This document shows positions 7,534 through 16,956 of a DNA stretch of 64,000 nt, piece by piece (the first letter of the stretch is position 1; each line of letters opens with the position of its first letter). A program made the translations under genes and the position numbers. The notes beneath the pieces were generated by a model. It did not search any database and was not told the origin of the DNA. It was given only the letters and a program-made list of their open reading frames with translations. This DNA is from Gemmatimonadota bacterium (lineage in GTDB: Bacteria > Gemmatimonadota > Gemmatimonadetes > Longimicrobiales > Gaopeijiaceae), in NCBI GenBank assembly GCA_012960225.1, contig DUBS01000023.1, positions 1 to 64,000 on the forward strand, written 5' to 3'.

Positions 7534-10176
7534 ATGACGACCGCCGAGATCCGGGAGCAATTTCTCTCGTTCTTCGAGGAACGAGGGCACTCTCGAAGAC
7601 AGAGTTCCTCGCTTGTGCCAGAGGATGATCCCACACTGCTGTTCACTAATGCCGGCATGGTGCAGTTCAAGAGCGCATTCTTGGGTCAAGAAGAGGTACC
7701 ATTCAGACGGGCAGTGACATCTCAGAAGTGCGTTCGAGCCGGTGGTAAGCACAATGACCTTGAGGAGGTGGGGCGCACTACTCGGCACCTCACATTCTTT
7801 GAGATGCTCGGGAATTTCTCTTTTGGGGACTATTTCAAGAAAGATGCGATCCGTTTTGCTTGGGATCTTTTGACAGAAGTTTATGGCCTTGAGGCCGAAC
7901 GCTTCTATGCGACTGTCCATCACACGGATGATCAAGCAGCAGACCTGTGGACAACCGAGGTGGGACTTCCAGCGGAACGGGTACATCGCTTGGGTGACAA
8001 GGATAATTTCTGGCAGATGGCTGATACAGGACCGTGTGGCCCCTGTTCAGAATTGCACTACGACCTAAGAGAAAACCGGACTTCTGTGACGAATACGGAG
8101 GAGTTTGTCGAGCTGAACGATTCTGGTCAGATCAGCGAGTTATGGAATCTTGTTTTCATGCAGTACGATCGAGCTGAAGATGGCAGCCTCACCGAACTTC
8201 CGGCCGCATCTGTCGACACGGGGTTGGGACTGGAGCGGCTTGCTTCAGTACTGCAGGGTGTGGGCTCTGTTTACCATACTGACCTTTTCCGCCCAATGCT
8301 TGATCGTGTGGGTGAACTAGTGGGAAGAGCTTACGACGCTGAAACCGACGAGGCTGTTAGCTATCGAGTTCTCGCGGACCACTCCCGTGCAGTTGCATTT
8401 CTTCTTTGCGATGGTGTCTTTCCGGGAAATGAAGGTCGTGGGTATGTGCTGCGTCGTATCCTAAGGAGGGCAATGCGCCACGCTTGGCTCCTTGGACAAC
8501 GAGAGCCAACACTCACAGGTGTAGTCGCTGCAGTCGTTGATAGTATGGGCGACACTTTCCCCGATCTGATCCATCAACGAGACCATCTACTTAAAACAAC
8601 TCAAGCGGAGGAAGAGCGTTTCCTTTTGACTATTGAAGGTGGCATGACCCGATTGGACGAACTCATATCGGAGGGGGGAGGGACAATAGCTGGGCATGAC
8701 GCCTTTAGGCTTTACGACACTTTCGGTTTCCCGATCGATTTGACTGAAATCATTGCTGAAGAAAGAGAGTATGACGTTGATAAAGTCGGCTTCGAAGAGG
8801 AACTAGCTAAACAGCGATCCAGGTCACGCGCAGATCGCGAAGAGGCCAAGGAGGTCTTCAGGGCGGGTGATATCACAGATGGTTGGACTCAAATCTCCGG
8901 CGAAAAGCAGACATTTGTCGGTTACGAACGACTCCATATAGAAACTAAGGTTCTTGCGTATCGTGTTAAGGATGACGCAGCCGGCCTCATACTGTGTGAA
9001 AGCCCCTTCTATCCTGAAAGTGGTGGTCAGGTATCGGATGTCGGGGTTATTTCTGGTGATGTCTGGAAGCTAGTTGTTCGAGAGATAGCTGATGTAATGG
9101 GACAAACCGCAGTATTTGGTTCAATGGAGGGTGTATTTCCCGCCGGAGAGGAGGAGCTTCCAGTTGAAGCTCAGGTTACAGATCATGTTCGGCGAGACAC
9201 AGTTCGAAACCATACCGCGACTCATCTCCTGCACTCGGCTTTACGAGAAGTGCTGGGTGACCATGTGGTACAGCGCGGCTCACTGGTCGCTCCTGATCGA
9301 CTCCGCTTTGATTTTGCACATACGGGCCCGTTGGATACCGATGAACTCGAGCAGGTAGAATCGATCGTTAATGAGGGCATCTGGGCCAATCATCCGGTTG
9401 AAATTGACCACCGCTCCTATGCAGCCGCTGTTGAAGACGGGGCGATGGCTCTTTTTGGAGAAAAGTATCCTGACGAGGTTCGAGTTGTGAGCATAGCTGG
9501 TGTCAGCATGGAACTTTGTGGAGGCACACATGCGAGCCAAACTTCTGAGATTGGCCTATTTAGGTTCGTTAGTCAGTCAGGAGTTTCGGCAGGAGTAAGG
9601 CGCGTTGAAGGGCTTACTGGACGAGAAGCATTTACTTACCTAAAGGGACGTGAGGCCGCTCTGGAAGAGATCTCAGCGGTCCTGAAGACACGACCGGACG
9701 GAGCAAAGCATCGAGCAGAGCAACTTCTGTCCGATACTGCTGAACTTGAGAGCCTCCTCGATCAAGTAAGGTCGGAAGGAGGAAGCACCGAAACGGATGT
9801 CACTTCTGATGTGATCGATCTAGGAGGAGGCGACAGTGCGCACTATCGAGGTGTCCGTATTCGCGCTCGGAATGCGGATGATGCACGAAAGTGGGGTGAC
9901 CGATTTCTTGAGTCTGGCACCTCGGGGATTGCAGTGCTGGCAGCTGAAATGCCTAACGAAAAGCATGTACTCTTTGCGTTTGTGGGTGAGGATTTGATCT
10001 CAAGAGGTGTGCGTGCAGATGCGTTAATTCGGGAAGTGTCCGCATTTGTAGGAGGAAGAGGTGGGGGTAAATCCCATATCGCTCAAGCTGGTGTGGAAGA
10101 CACCACGAAGATTGATGAAGCGCTAGAGTCTGGTGCTAATACCGTGAAGGATTTTCTCCGAGAGGCTGAGGGGTGA
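7534..10176 (+). CDS. alaS: Alanine--tRNA ligase
   Basis: Charges tRNA-Ala with alanine in the cytoplasm. The 880-residue length is standard. The class II catalytic core is at the N-terminus (motif 1 around FLSFFEERGH, FTNAGMVQFK; motif 2 RHLTFFEMLGNFSFGDYF; motif 3 GLGLERLASV, GYVLRRILRRAMRH). The editing domain zinc ligands are HTATHLLHS near 560-564 and CGGTH at 662-666. The C-Ala glycine-rich tail VGGRGGGKSHIAQAG is intact. The stop overlaps a GTG start of the next small ORF. Confidence 0.97.
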   Translation: MTTAEIREQFLSFFEERGHSRRQSSSLVPEDDPTLLFTNAGMVQFKSAFLGQEEVPFRRAVTSQKCVRAGGKHNDLEEVGRTTRHLTFFEMLGNFSFGDYFKKDAIRFAWDLLTEVYGLEAERFYATVHHTDDQAADLWTTEVGLPAERVHRLGDKDNFWQMADTGPCGPCSELHYDLRENRTSVTNTEEFVELNDSGQISELWNLVFMQYDRAEDGSLTELPAASVDTGLGLERLASVLQGVGSVYHTDLFRPMLDRVGELVGRAYDAETDEAVSYRVLADHSRAVAFLLCDGVFPGNEGRGYVLRRILRRAMRHAWLLGQREPTLTGVVAAVVDSMGDTFPDLIHQRDHLLKTTQAEEERFLLTIEGGMTRLDELISEGGGTIAGHDAFRLYDTFGFPIDLTEIIAEEREYDVDKVGFEEELAKQRSRSRADREEAKEVFRAGDITDGWTQISGEKQTFVGYERLHIETKVLAYRVKDDAAGLILCESPFYPESGGQVSDVGVISGDVWKLVVREIADVMGQTAVFGSMEGVFPAGEEELPVEAQVTDHVRRDTVRNHTATHLLHSALREVLGDHVVQRGSLVAPDRLRFDFAHTGPLDTDELEQVESIVNEGIWANHPVEIDHRSYAAAVEDGAMALFGEKYPDEVRVVSIAGVSMELCGGTHASQTSEIGLFRFVSQSGVSAGVRRVEGLTGREAFTYLKGREAALEEISAVLKTRPDGAKHRAEQLLSDTAELESLLDQVRSEGGSTETDVTSDVIDLGGGDSAHYRGVRIRARNADDARKWGDRFLESGTSGIAVLAAEMPNEKHVLFAFVGEDLISRGVRADALIREVSAFVGGRGGGKSHIAQAGVEDTTKIDEALESGANTVKDFLREAEG

Positions 10177-10463
10177 GTGACCTGAAGGCATGGATTAGCG
10201 AACGACGCCCAGCATCCCCGGTAGAGTTGGGACCTTGGATTGATGCGTCGGGAGTCACTGCCGTGTCTGCGTTAGGCCTCACGAACATTGCTTGTGATGC
10301 TCTAGAGCAAGCGCGATTGTCTCCGGGGCGCGTGCGGAACAGTGCCTTTCAGCTTCTTACCGCAGATGCGTTGATCACCTACGCCTGTGAGTCAGCACTT
10401 GATGGCGAAGACCCTGACTTAGTCTTGAGAGTGATCATGCAGCATTCCGCTGATAGTTCTTAA
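10173..10463 (+). CDS. Small hypothetical protein coupled to alaS
   Basis: A 96-residue ORF starting with GTG that overlaps the alaS stop by 4 bases (GTGA), the arrangement seen in other coupled pairs of this window. It is predicted to be soluble, mildly acidic and mostly helical, with no signal peptide, membrane helix or metal motif. I do not recognise a family. The tight coupling suggests real translation together with alanyl-tRNA synthetase; no function can be given. Confidence 0.65.
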   Translation: MSDLKAWISERRPASPVELGPWIDASGVTAVSALGLTNIACDALEQARLSPGRVRNSAFQLLTADALITYACESALDGEDPDLVLRVIMQHSADSS

Positions 10464-10559
10464 GAGTCAATATCAGATCGTGTTAATCAAAGATCCGATA
10501 CTACTATGCTATAGGTTTTGATATAGAAGTGAGCCAACTGATTAGTGAGAAACCCTAAG

Positions 10560-11318
10560 ATGCTAATTGATCTCACAGGTAAGAATGCCCTGGTAACTGG
10601 TGGATCACGGGGAGTAGGCAGAGCGACAGCGCTCCTGTTGGCTAGGGCTGGAGCTAGTGTAGGTATCGGATATCACAGCCGTTCTGAGGAAGCGCAGGAG
10701 ACATTGGATGCACTTCACGAAATTGGTGTCCCTGCATGGGCAGAAATGGGTGATCTTTCTGACCCTGGGGATGTGGAAATCCTCTTCAAACGAGTAGATA
10801 CAGAATTCGATGGCTTAGACATCCTTGTTGGGAACCATGGGATTTGGCCAAATAAAGAAGCAAGTATTGCGGAGATGTCTAACGAGCAATGGGAGAAGAC
10901 GTTGGGAGTTAACCTAAACTCTGTATTCTACACCTGTCGTGCTGCTACCCACCGTCTTAGAGATCACGGGCGATTGGTTCTTGTCGGAAGCACAGCTGGC
11001 CAACGTGGTGAAGCATTCCATGCCGACTATGCTTCGACCAAAGGAGCGATGATGTCTTTTGTCAAAAGCTTCTGTATTGAGCTCGCCTCGCGAGACATTA
11101 CAGTGAATTGCGTGGCACCAGGTTGGATTGACACCGAGATGTCGTCATCAACCTTCGAGGGGGCGGGGAGGGAGCTGATCTCTCGATCGATTCCACTGGG
11201 TAGGATTGCGACAGCTGAAGATGTGGCTGGCCCGATCCTATTTCTTTGTTCAGAGCTTGCACGTCATATCACCGGAGAAGTTCTGAACGTAAACGGAGGT
11301 GCTGTCCTGGCGGGGTGA
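10560..11318 (+). CDS. SDR-family oxidoreductase, FabG-like
   Basis: A 252-residue classical short-chain dehydrogenase/reductase. The NAD(P)-binding glycine motif TGGSRGVG is at the N-terminus, and NHGIW takes the place of the usual NNAG. The catalytic serine is in VGSTAGQRG and the YxxxK pair is in YASTKGAM. The C-terminus ends with EVLNVNGGAV, as in 3-oxoacyl-ACP reductases. FabG-type acyl reduction is possible, but the family is broad and the substrate cannot be read from sequence. A GTG start at 10545 would add five residues; ATG 10560 fits the family better. The cca gene follows after 2 bases. Confidence 0.85.
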   Translation: MLIDLTGKNALVTGGSRGVGRATALLLARAGASVGIGYHSRSEEAQETLDALHEIGVPAWAEMGDLSDPGDVEILFKRVDTEFDGLDILVGNHGIWPNKEASIAEMSNEQWEKTLGVNLNSVFYTCRAATHRLRDHGRLVLVGSTAGQRGEAFHADYASTKGAMMSFVKSFCIELASRDITVNCVAPGWIDTEMSSSTFEGAGRELISRSIPLGRIATAEDVAGPILFLCSELARHITGEVLNVNGGAVLAG

Positions 11319-11320
11319 GC

Positions 11321-12598
11321 ATGGTTCAACTTTCGCCTCCTCCAGCAGTCCACTGGATTACTGATACGCTCCAGAAGGCGGGTCATGATACATGGGCCGT
11401 AGGAGGAGCAGTCAGGGATATTCTGTCGGGTCACTATGCGGGTGACTGGGACCTCACCACACAGGCCCGGCCTCAGCAAATAGAACAGCTATTCAAGAGA
11501 ACTGTTCCGATAGGGATCGAACACGGCACTGTGGGAGTGCTCGCTCGGGATGGGACTTTATTTGAGGTTACGACTTTTCGTAGGGATGTCGAAACTGATG
11601 GAAGACATGCAGTAGTAACCTTTGCTGACACAATAGAGGAAGACCTAGCACGGAGAGATTTCACGATAAACGCCCTCGCGTGGCACCCCATCGAGCAGAA
11701 GCTTCTCGATCCCTTTGGCGGGCTCAAAGATCTTGAGGCAGGTATTCTCAAGACTGTCGGTGTTCCTGAGAAAAGATTTGCGGAAGACTATCTCAGAATT
11801 CTTCGGGCCTTTCGATTCGCAGGGCGCTTTGATCTCAGAATTGACGAGGCTTCATGGAAAGCACTCTGTGACGGGACAGAACACTTGAGAGGTCTCTCGT
11901 GCGAGCGGGTTCGGGATGAACTTCTGAAGGCTTTGGATCGGCATCGTATTCCCTCAAGAACCCTGAGCCTTTACGCAAAAACAGGAGCCTTGGGCGTACT
12001 TTACCCTGAACTTGACGAACTTCGGACGGTAGATCATTCAGTCGCCTTGAATCGATGGGAGTTTACGCTTGCATCAATAGATGAACTGCCTCCGGGCAAC
12101 GCCTTTCTAAGGCTGGCCCAGTTCCTTCATTTGCTTGATCCTAAAAAGGTTGTCGGGATCCTTGTTCGACTTCGGTTTTCAAATGCTCAGACTGATGAAA
12201 CATCTCAGCAGGCCTCAGCTAGTCCCCTTCCGGGGTTAGGTGCGGATGATCAAGCCATACGCCGCTGGCTCAGTTCAAATAGCCCAGAGCGGCTTAATGC
12301 CCTGGCTCGTCTAGAACTGGCACGAGCAAGGGCTCATCCTTCTTTAAGAAAGACGCCATCTAAGGTTGTAGACTCATGGCGCCGTGCTCGCCTTATACGT
12401 GCGACTGGTGTGCCATTGAGCATCTCCGATCTAGCCATTGATGGCAATGACTTAATTCGCATCGGGCTACGCCCAGGTCCAAATTTTGCTCGAATACTTG
12501 AAGACCTACTAGACTTTGTTCTCACAGACCCAACCCAGAATGAACGAAGGGTTCTCAAGGCCCATGTTGAGGCCAGGTTGGGTGCTTATGAGGAATGA
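11321..12598 (+). CDS. cca: CCA tRNA nucleotidyltransferase / poly(A) polymerase family
   Basis: Class II nucleotidyltransferase that adds or repairs the 3' CCA of tRNAs. The head domain shows VGGAVRDILSG, then GDWDLTT carrying the two catalytic aspartates, and RRDFTINALAWHP with the nucleotide-selecting RRD motif, followed by the neck motif RILRAFRFAGRFDLRI. The length is 425 residues from ATG 11321; a GTG at 11315 overlapping the previous stop is an alternative. CCA is not encoded in the tRNA-Gln of this window, so such an enzyme is needed. The C-terminal half is divergent, and a pure poly(A) polymerase cannot be excluded by eye. Confidence 0.92.
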   Translation: MVQLSPPPAVHWITDTLQKAGHDTWAVGGAVRDILSGHYAGDWDLTTQARPQQIEQLFKRTVPIGIEHGTVGVLARDGTLFEVTTFRRDVETDGRHAVVTFADTIEEDLARRDFTINALAWHPIEQKLLDPFGGLKDLEAGILKTVGVPEKRFAEDYLRILRAFRFAGRFDLRIDEASWKALCDGTEHLRGLSCERVRDELLKALDRHRIPSRTLSLYAKTGALGVLYPELDELRTVDHSVALNRWEFTLASIDELPPGNAFLRLAQFLHLLDPKKVVGILVRLRFSNAQTDETSQQASASPLPGLGADDQAIRRWLSSNSPERLNALARLELARARAHPSLRKTPSKVVDSWRRARLIRATGVPLSISDLAIDGNDLIRIGLRPGPNFARILEDLLDFVLTDPTQNERRVLKAHVEARLGAYEE

Positions 12599-12656
12599 AC
12601 TCTCACCGATCTTCCATACGAGTAGATTGAAATCATTCGAACACAGTGCTTTCCAG

Positions 12657-12714
12657 GTATTCATGACTGAGCAGTATATCCCACGAATACAAATATCTGG
12701 AGGGTAGTGGGATA
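12657..12714 (+). promoter_or_regulatory. Possible H-type pseudoknot in the hflX leader
   Basis: Two interlocked inverted repeats occupy the cca-hflX gap. GTATTC (12657-12662) can pair with GAATAC (12685-12690), and TATCCCAC (12677-12684) with GTGGGATA (12707-12714). The 5' strand of the second stem directly abuts the 3' strand of the first, which is H-type geometry with loops of 14, 0 and 16 bases; alternatively the stems are mutually exclusive. It ends 18 bases before the hflX ATG. The single-stranded third loop contains GGAGGG. No folding calculation was made. Confidence 0.35.
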
Positions 12715-12732
12715 CCGACTCAGCTCATCGAC

Positions 12733-14007
12733 ATGCACACGCCTGTGGACAGGGCAATACTGGTTGGGGCACCACCTCGTCAAGCGGTTGATCCTGCTCT
12801 AATAGAAGAGCATCTAGAGGAACTCGCACATTTAACAGACACGGCTGGAGGCGAGGTCGTAGGATACTTAACTCAACGTATCACCAAGCCTAATCCGAGA
12901 GTGTACCTAGGTGAGGGCAAAGCAGTAGAACTCAAAGAACTTGTCTCTGATCAGGAAGGAGACTTGGTAATTTTTGACGAGGAACTCACACCCGCTCAGG
13001 GGAAAAACCTCGAAGATCTTCTCGGTGTCCGCGTTATGGATCGCTCTGAATTGATCCTAGATATTTTCGCTACGCGTGCGCGTTCGAGTGAGGCTCGAAT
13101 GCAGGTTGAGTTAGCACAACTAGAGTATCTCCTTCCTCGACTTCGACGGATGTGGATCCACCTCTCGCGCATTCGGGGTGGTATTGGACTCAGGGGTCCC
13201 GGGGAGACTCAGCTCGAGACGGATCGCAGACTTATACGGAAGCGTATCGCTACCCTAAGATCAAAGCTTCGCCAGGTTGCGAAGGCTCGAGAGGTTCAAC
13301 GTCAGAAGAGAGAAGGAATGTTCCAGGCAGTGTTGGTAGGCTATACAAACGCTGGCAAATCCTCCCTTCTAAGCTCCTTGTCGGGTTCGGACCTCTTTAT
13401 CGAAGATCGTCTTTTTGCAACACTTGATTCGGCAACTCGTAGCGTCGATCTGGGCCAGGGCTACCAGGCCCTAATCACGGACACTGTGGGTTTCATCCGA
13501 AAACTCCCACATCATCTGGTGGCCTCGTTTCATTCCACACTGGAAGAAGCAAGAGAAGCCAATCTTCTACTACATGTGATTGATGCTTCTAGGCAGGATT
13601 GGGAGGATCAGCATGATGTCGTGATGGGTGTGCTGTCTGAACTCGGCCTAGCGAACGCCAGTAAGGTTCTCGTTTTCAATAAAGTTGATCTTATCACTCA
13701 TGCGGAAGAAGAAATGCTTCGTCGACGGATTCGAGCCATCGAACCTACTCCCGCGGTTTTTGTATCTGCTAAAGACAAGAGCACATTGCTAGCACTTAGG
13801 GAGACACTCGGTGCTCGACTTCGGGCTAAGTTGGTCGAGGTTGTGGCCCACATCCCGGTGTCTAACGGACGGATGATCTCAAAAATGTATCAAGAAGCCG
13901 AGATTCTTAAGCGAGTGGATGAGAACATGACAGTTTCGATTACGGCACGGGTCGCGCCCGCATTTCTCGGAAGACTCAAGGGATGTCCGGACATCCGTGT
14001 TGAATAG
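12733..14007 (+). CDS. hflX: Ribosome-associated GTPase HflX
   Basis: HflX splits stalled or heat-damaged 70S ribosomes. The N-terminal HflX domain includes NPRVYLGEGKAVEL and FDEELTPAQGKNLED, and a glycine-rich linker GIGLRGPGETQLETDRR follows. The GTPase domain has G1 GYTNAGKSS (about residue 204), G3 DTVGFI, G4 NKVD and G5 VSAK. At 424 residues it is the usual size. No clear ribosome binding site precedes ATG 12733, and the nearest purine-rich tract (12699-12704) is inside the possible leader structure, so expression may depend on that region. Confidence 0.95.
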   Translation: MHTPVDRAILVGAPPRQAVDPALIEEHLEELAHLTDTAGGEVVGYLTQRITKPNPRVYLGEGKAVELKELVSDQEGDLVIFDEELTPAQGKNLEDLLGVRVMDRSELILDIFATRARSSEARMQVELAQLEYLLPRLRRMWIHLSRIRGGIGLRGPGETQLETDRRLIRKRIATLRSKLRQVAKAREVQRQKREGMFQAVLVGYTNAGKSSLLSSLSGSDLFIEDRLFATLDSATRSVDLGQGYQALITDTVGFIRKLPHHLVASFHSTLEEAREANLLLHVIDASRQDWEDQHDVVMGVLSELGLANASKVLVFNKVDLITHAEEEMLRRRIRAIEPTPAVFVSAKDKSTLLALRETLGARLRAKLVEVVAHIPVSNGRMISKMYQEAEILKRVDENMTVSITARVAPAFLGRLKGCPDIRVE

Positions 14008-14139
14008 ATTACCAACTATGTGATTTTAGGTAGTAGATTTTAGGCATCCTATAGAAGAGAGACTTAGTAAGATAATACGTATAGTCTTCGGATATGGACC
14101 TGTCACAGAGGAGCTAAATGTGAGGCTACGATTGGAAAA

Positions 14140-14874
14140 ATGCGCTTCTATCTGAACATAGACCACGTGGCTACTGTGCGGCAGGCGCGGCGCACTGATG
14201 AACCGGATCCCGTAAGGGCGGCCGTGCTCGCTGAACTTGCTGGTGTGGACGGGATCACAGTCCATCTGCGTGAAGACCGACGACATATCCAGGATCGAGA
14301 TCTCCGACTCTTGATGCAAATTGTTCGGACAGGAGTAAATCTCGAGCTTGCTGTCGCTTCTGATATCCTCGAGATCGCACACGAACTCAGGCCCATGCAA
14401 GTGACACTTGTACCCGAAAACCGAGAGGAGGTGACTACTGAAGGTGGTCTAGACCTTTCTAGAGATTCGAAACGAGCGGAGATCGGTGGGGCGATACGCA
14501 GTCTGGGAGAGAGTGGAATAAGGACTGTGCTATTCATCGATCCGGACGAGGAATCAATACGATGTTCCGCTGAGTTAGGAGCCGATGCTGTTGAACTGCA
14601 CACTGGTGAATACGCCAACTCTTGGAGGGCAAAGCCAGAGGAAGAACAGATTAAAAGATTGGGTCATGCGGCTACCCTTGCCCGGGATCTTGCACTCGCA
14701 GTTCATGCTGGACACGGGCTTACCTACGAGAACGTAAGCCAGGTTGCAGAGATACAAGAGATTGAGGAGTTGAATATCGGACACAGTGTCATTGCTCGTG
14801 CGGTATTGGTTGGGATGGAAAACGCTGTGCGTGAGATGAGCAAGATTTTGCGGCAGGCGCGGTCAAAGGCATGA
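14140..14874 (+). CDS. pdxJ: Pyridoxine 5'-phosphate synthase PdxJ
   Basis: Condenses 1-deoxyxylulose 5-phosphate with 3-amino-2-oxopropyl phosphate in DXP-dependent vitamin B6 synthesis. The TIM-barrel protein (244 residues) carries the family signature LNIDHVATVRQAR at the N-terminus, then GITVHLREDRRHIQDRD, the catalytic-glutamate strand NLELA, the phosphate-binding TLVPE and EGGLDL, and AVHAGHGLTYENV. Its stop overlaps the next start by 4 bases (ATGA), coupling it to the flippase-like gene and ispE, which also uses a DXP-derived pathway. The upstream gap has a tandem direct repeat GATTTTAGG (14022-14030 and 14036-14044). Confidence 0.96.
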   Translation: MRFYLNIDHVATVRQARRTDEPDPVRAAVLAELAGVDGITVHLREDRRHIQDRDLRLLMQIVRTGVNLELAVASDILEIAHELRPMQVTLVPENREEVTTEGGLDLSRDSKRAEIGGAIRSLGESGIRTVLFIDPDEESIRCSAELGADAVELHTGEYANSWRAKPEEEQIKRLGHAATLARDLALAVHAGHGLTYENVSQVAEIQEIEELNIGHSVIARAVLVGMENAVREMSKILRQARSKA

Positions 14875-15914
14875 GGAGACGCTGGGGCATGGCGCTTACA
14901 GGTGCCCTAGTCACTGTTCTGCTTCTTTGGTGGGTACTCCGAGGCGAATCGTTAACGGACATCGTCGCCAACATCGCCCAGGCTGATCTCTGGCTTCTAA
15001 GTGCCTCTATTGGTGTTGGAACTTTTGGTTACTTCATCCGGGCACTTCGGTGGAAGATCCTTTTGACACCCGTCAAAGCGGATACAGGACTCCGATCGAG
15101 GTTCGCGAGTGTTTCAATCGCATTCATGGCGAATAACCTTCTCCCAGCGCGAGTTGGAGATCTTGCCAGGGCGTATACCTTCAGCCGTCTAGAACCGGTC
15201 TCTGCTAGTGCGGCGTTCGGGTCACTCGTTGTTGAACGGTTCATGGATGGTGTGGTTCTGCTGCTATTTCTGATCATTCCCGTGTACACCTCTGGATTCC
15301 CTTCGATAGAGGCGCTTTCAGAAGGTTGGGGGGCTGGCCTTCTCAGGTTGGCTATACTGATAGTGATAGTAGTGACATCAGTGCTCTGTTTGATCGTAGT
15401 AGCCCCACGCTTGGTGATTAACATTGCTGGGTGGTGTGGTCAGTTACTAAGTCCGGAAATCGGAGCGGCTTCAGTCAAGATCCTCGAGTCATTTATCAGC
15501 TCGCTTAAGATCATGAGGGATGCGAGACTCTTACTGCTCGGTTTTACTTGGACGCTAGTCTTCTGGACCTGGCATGCTCTCTCTTTTTGGTTGGGTATGC
15601 TGGCATTTGGAATCGACACTGGTTTTGTCTCAGCGATCTTCACTGCAGGGGTAGTCGCTTTTGCAGTTGCTCTTCCTGCTGCTCCGGGATTCTTTGGTAC
15701 CTTTCACGCGGGCTCAGATTTTGCTATCGGCACAGTTTACGGTGTAGATAGTGCCGACTCCCTAGCGTTCGCTTTCGGATATCACTTTGGAGGTTGGATC
15801 CCGATCACAATCATTGGTCTGTATTACACTTGGGCACTTGGTCTCTCATTTGGTCAGGCCAGGTCCTCGAATTCAGACACAAGCAGAGATGAGGACTTCA
15901 CGGAGGAGCATTGA
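14871..15914 (+). CDS. Flippase-like integral membrane protein (UPF0104/AglD-type)
   Basis: A 347-residue protein with about eight membrane helices. Family features of the lysylphosphatidylglycerol synthase transmembrane/flippase-like group are visible: FIRALRWKILL, NNLLPARVGDLARAY, VVERFMDGVVL and, late in the protein, PAAPGFFGTFH. Members are proposed to move or modify isoprenoid-linked or phospholipid substrates, but this one's substrate cannot be deduced. It overlaps pdxJ by 4 bases and ispE by 4 bases. Being next to ispE makes a link to polyprenyl lipids plausible; that is inference only. Confidence 0.82.
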   Translation: MRRRWGMALTGALVTVLLLWWVLRGESLTDIVANIAQADLWLLSASIGVGTFGYFIRALRWKILLTPVKADTGLRSRFASVSIAFMANNLLPARVGDLARAYTFSRLEPVSASAAFGSLVVERFMDGVVLLLFLIIPVYTSGFPSIEALSEGWGAGLLRLAILIVIVVTSVLCLIVVAPRLVINIAGWCGQLLSPEIGAASVKILESFISSLKIMRDARLLLLGFTWTLVFWTWHALSFWLGMLAFGIDTGFVSAIFTAGVVAFAVALPAAPGFFGTFHAGSDFAIGTVYGVDSADSLAFAFGYHFGGWIPITIIGLYYTWALGLSFGQARSSNSDTSRDEDFTEEH

Positions 15915-16810
15915 ATCAAACAGCATCCCTTTCTGCTCCTGCGAAGGTGAATCTGTTCTTGAGGGTTCTGCACCGTCGCTCGGATGGGTTCCATGAACTT
16001 GAGACCCTCTTTCAGGCCATTGATTACTGCGACGATGTACTCGTTGAATTAAATGACCTTGGACAAATCAGCCTTGAAGTTACAGGTCTGGAAGTAGGGC
16101 CGGTAAAGCATAATCTCGCGTACCGTGCGGCCTCTGCTTATCGAGAGGCAGCTGGTTTACAAGAGGGGATCCATGTGCGACTAACAAAACACATTCCTGC
16201 TGGAGCTGGCCTAGGGGGTGGGTCGTCTGATGCTGCGGCCGTACTTCGTGGGCTGGACTACCTTACCGAGGGCCTACTGGATACCGAGGCTTTGAGGAAA
16301 ATCGCATCTAACATAGGGTCAGACGTCTCATTTTTCTTGTGCCACAGTACTACAGCACTGGCCCATGGAAGAGGAGAGATACTCGAGCCCATCAAGCCTC
16401 TCCCGCAGGAAGCTCTACTCCTAATACTCCCGCCCGTGCACGTGTCAACACGCAATGCTTATGAGATGCTTGGGAGGTCTTCTGATGATAATGGGCATCA
16501 CACTGGCCTAAGTCTCATTAGAGCGAGAAGGGACTGGGATACGATCATTTCATCAGCGCACAATGATTTTGAGGTTACGACTGCTGATTTGCACCCTGAA
16601 GTCCGATGTTCGCTTGGTGCCCTGAGGCAGAAGGGTTACCCGCTCGTTTTGCTTTCCGGGAGTGGCGCTGCTTGCTTTGCTATCGCCAGGAATGGCGGTG
16701 ACGTTCAATCCGATGCACGCGACCTTACGGAAGAGCTTGGTTGGCCTTGTCTGGTAACACGGACGTTGGAGAGTTATCCACCGGTTACACCGATGTCCGC
16801 GAAGCCTTGA
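15911..16810 (+). CDS. ispE: 4-diphosphocytidyl-2-C-methyl-D-erythritol kinase IspE
   Basis: GHMP kinase that phosphorylates CDP-methylerythritol in the MEP pathway of isoprenoid synthesis. The N-terminal APAKVNLFLRVLHRRSDGFHEL and the ATP-binding PAGAGLGGGSSDAAA (near residues 95-110) are diagnostic. The C-terminal LLSGSGAACFA is the third GHMP motif. The 299-residue frame starts with TTG, supported by a strong ribosome binding site (GGAGG at 15902-15906) and a 4-base overlap with the previous stop. The C-terminus extends slightly beyond the last motif. Confidence 0.96.
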   Translation: MNQTASLSAPAKVNLFLRVLHRRSDGFHELETLFQAIDYCDDVLVELNDLGQISLEVTGLEVGPVKHNLAYRAASAYREAAGLQEGIHVRLTKHIPAGAGLGGGSSDAAAVLRGLDYLTEGLLDTEALRKIASNIGSDVSFFLCHSTTALAHGRGEILEPIKPLPQEALLLILPPVHVSTRNAYEMLGRSSDDNGHHTGLSLIRARRDWDTIISSAHNDFEVTTADLHPEVRCSLGALRQKGYPLVLLSGSGAACFAIARNGGDVQSDARDLTEELGWPCLVTRTLESYPPVTPMSAKP

Positions 16811-16844
16811 ACCTAAGGCCTAGCTTCCGATAGGATGATTATGT

Positions 16845-16915
16845 TGGCCCGTGGTCTAATGGCAGGACACCGGTCTTTGGAACCGGCGGTGGTGGTTCGA
16901 ATCCACCCGGGCCAA
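16845..16915 (+). tRNA. tRNA-Gln (anticodon UUG)
   Basis: A 71-base cloverleaf. The 7-bp acceptor stem TGGCCCG (16845-16851) pairs with CGGGCCA (16908-16914), with discriminator A at 16915. The anticodon stem CCGGT/ACCGG encloses loop CTTTGGA with anticodon TTG. The T arm contains GGTTCGAATCC. The 3' CCA is not encoded and must be added after transcription. It stands alone between ispE and the exported 603-residue protein. Confidence 0.97.
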
Positions 16916-16956
16916 TTGCAATACTCCTAGGCGCAGTAAAACGAACCGGGATATTG

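Noticed and set aside
7444-7986. Long minus-strand open frame opposite the start of alaS
   Set aside because: It is fully overlapped by conserved AlaS coding sequence and resembles no protein family.
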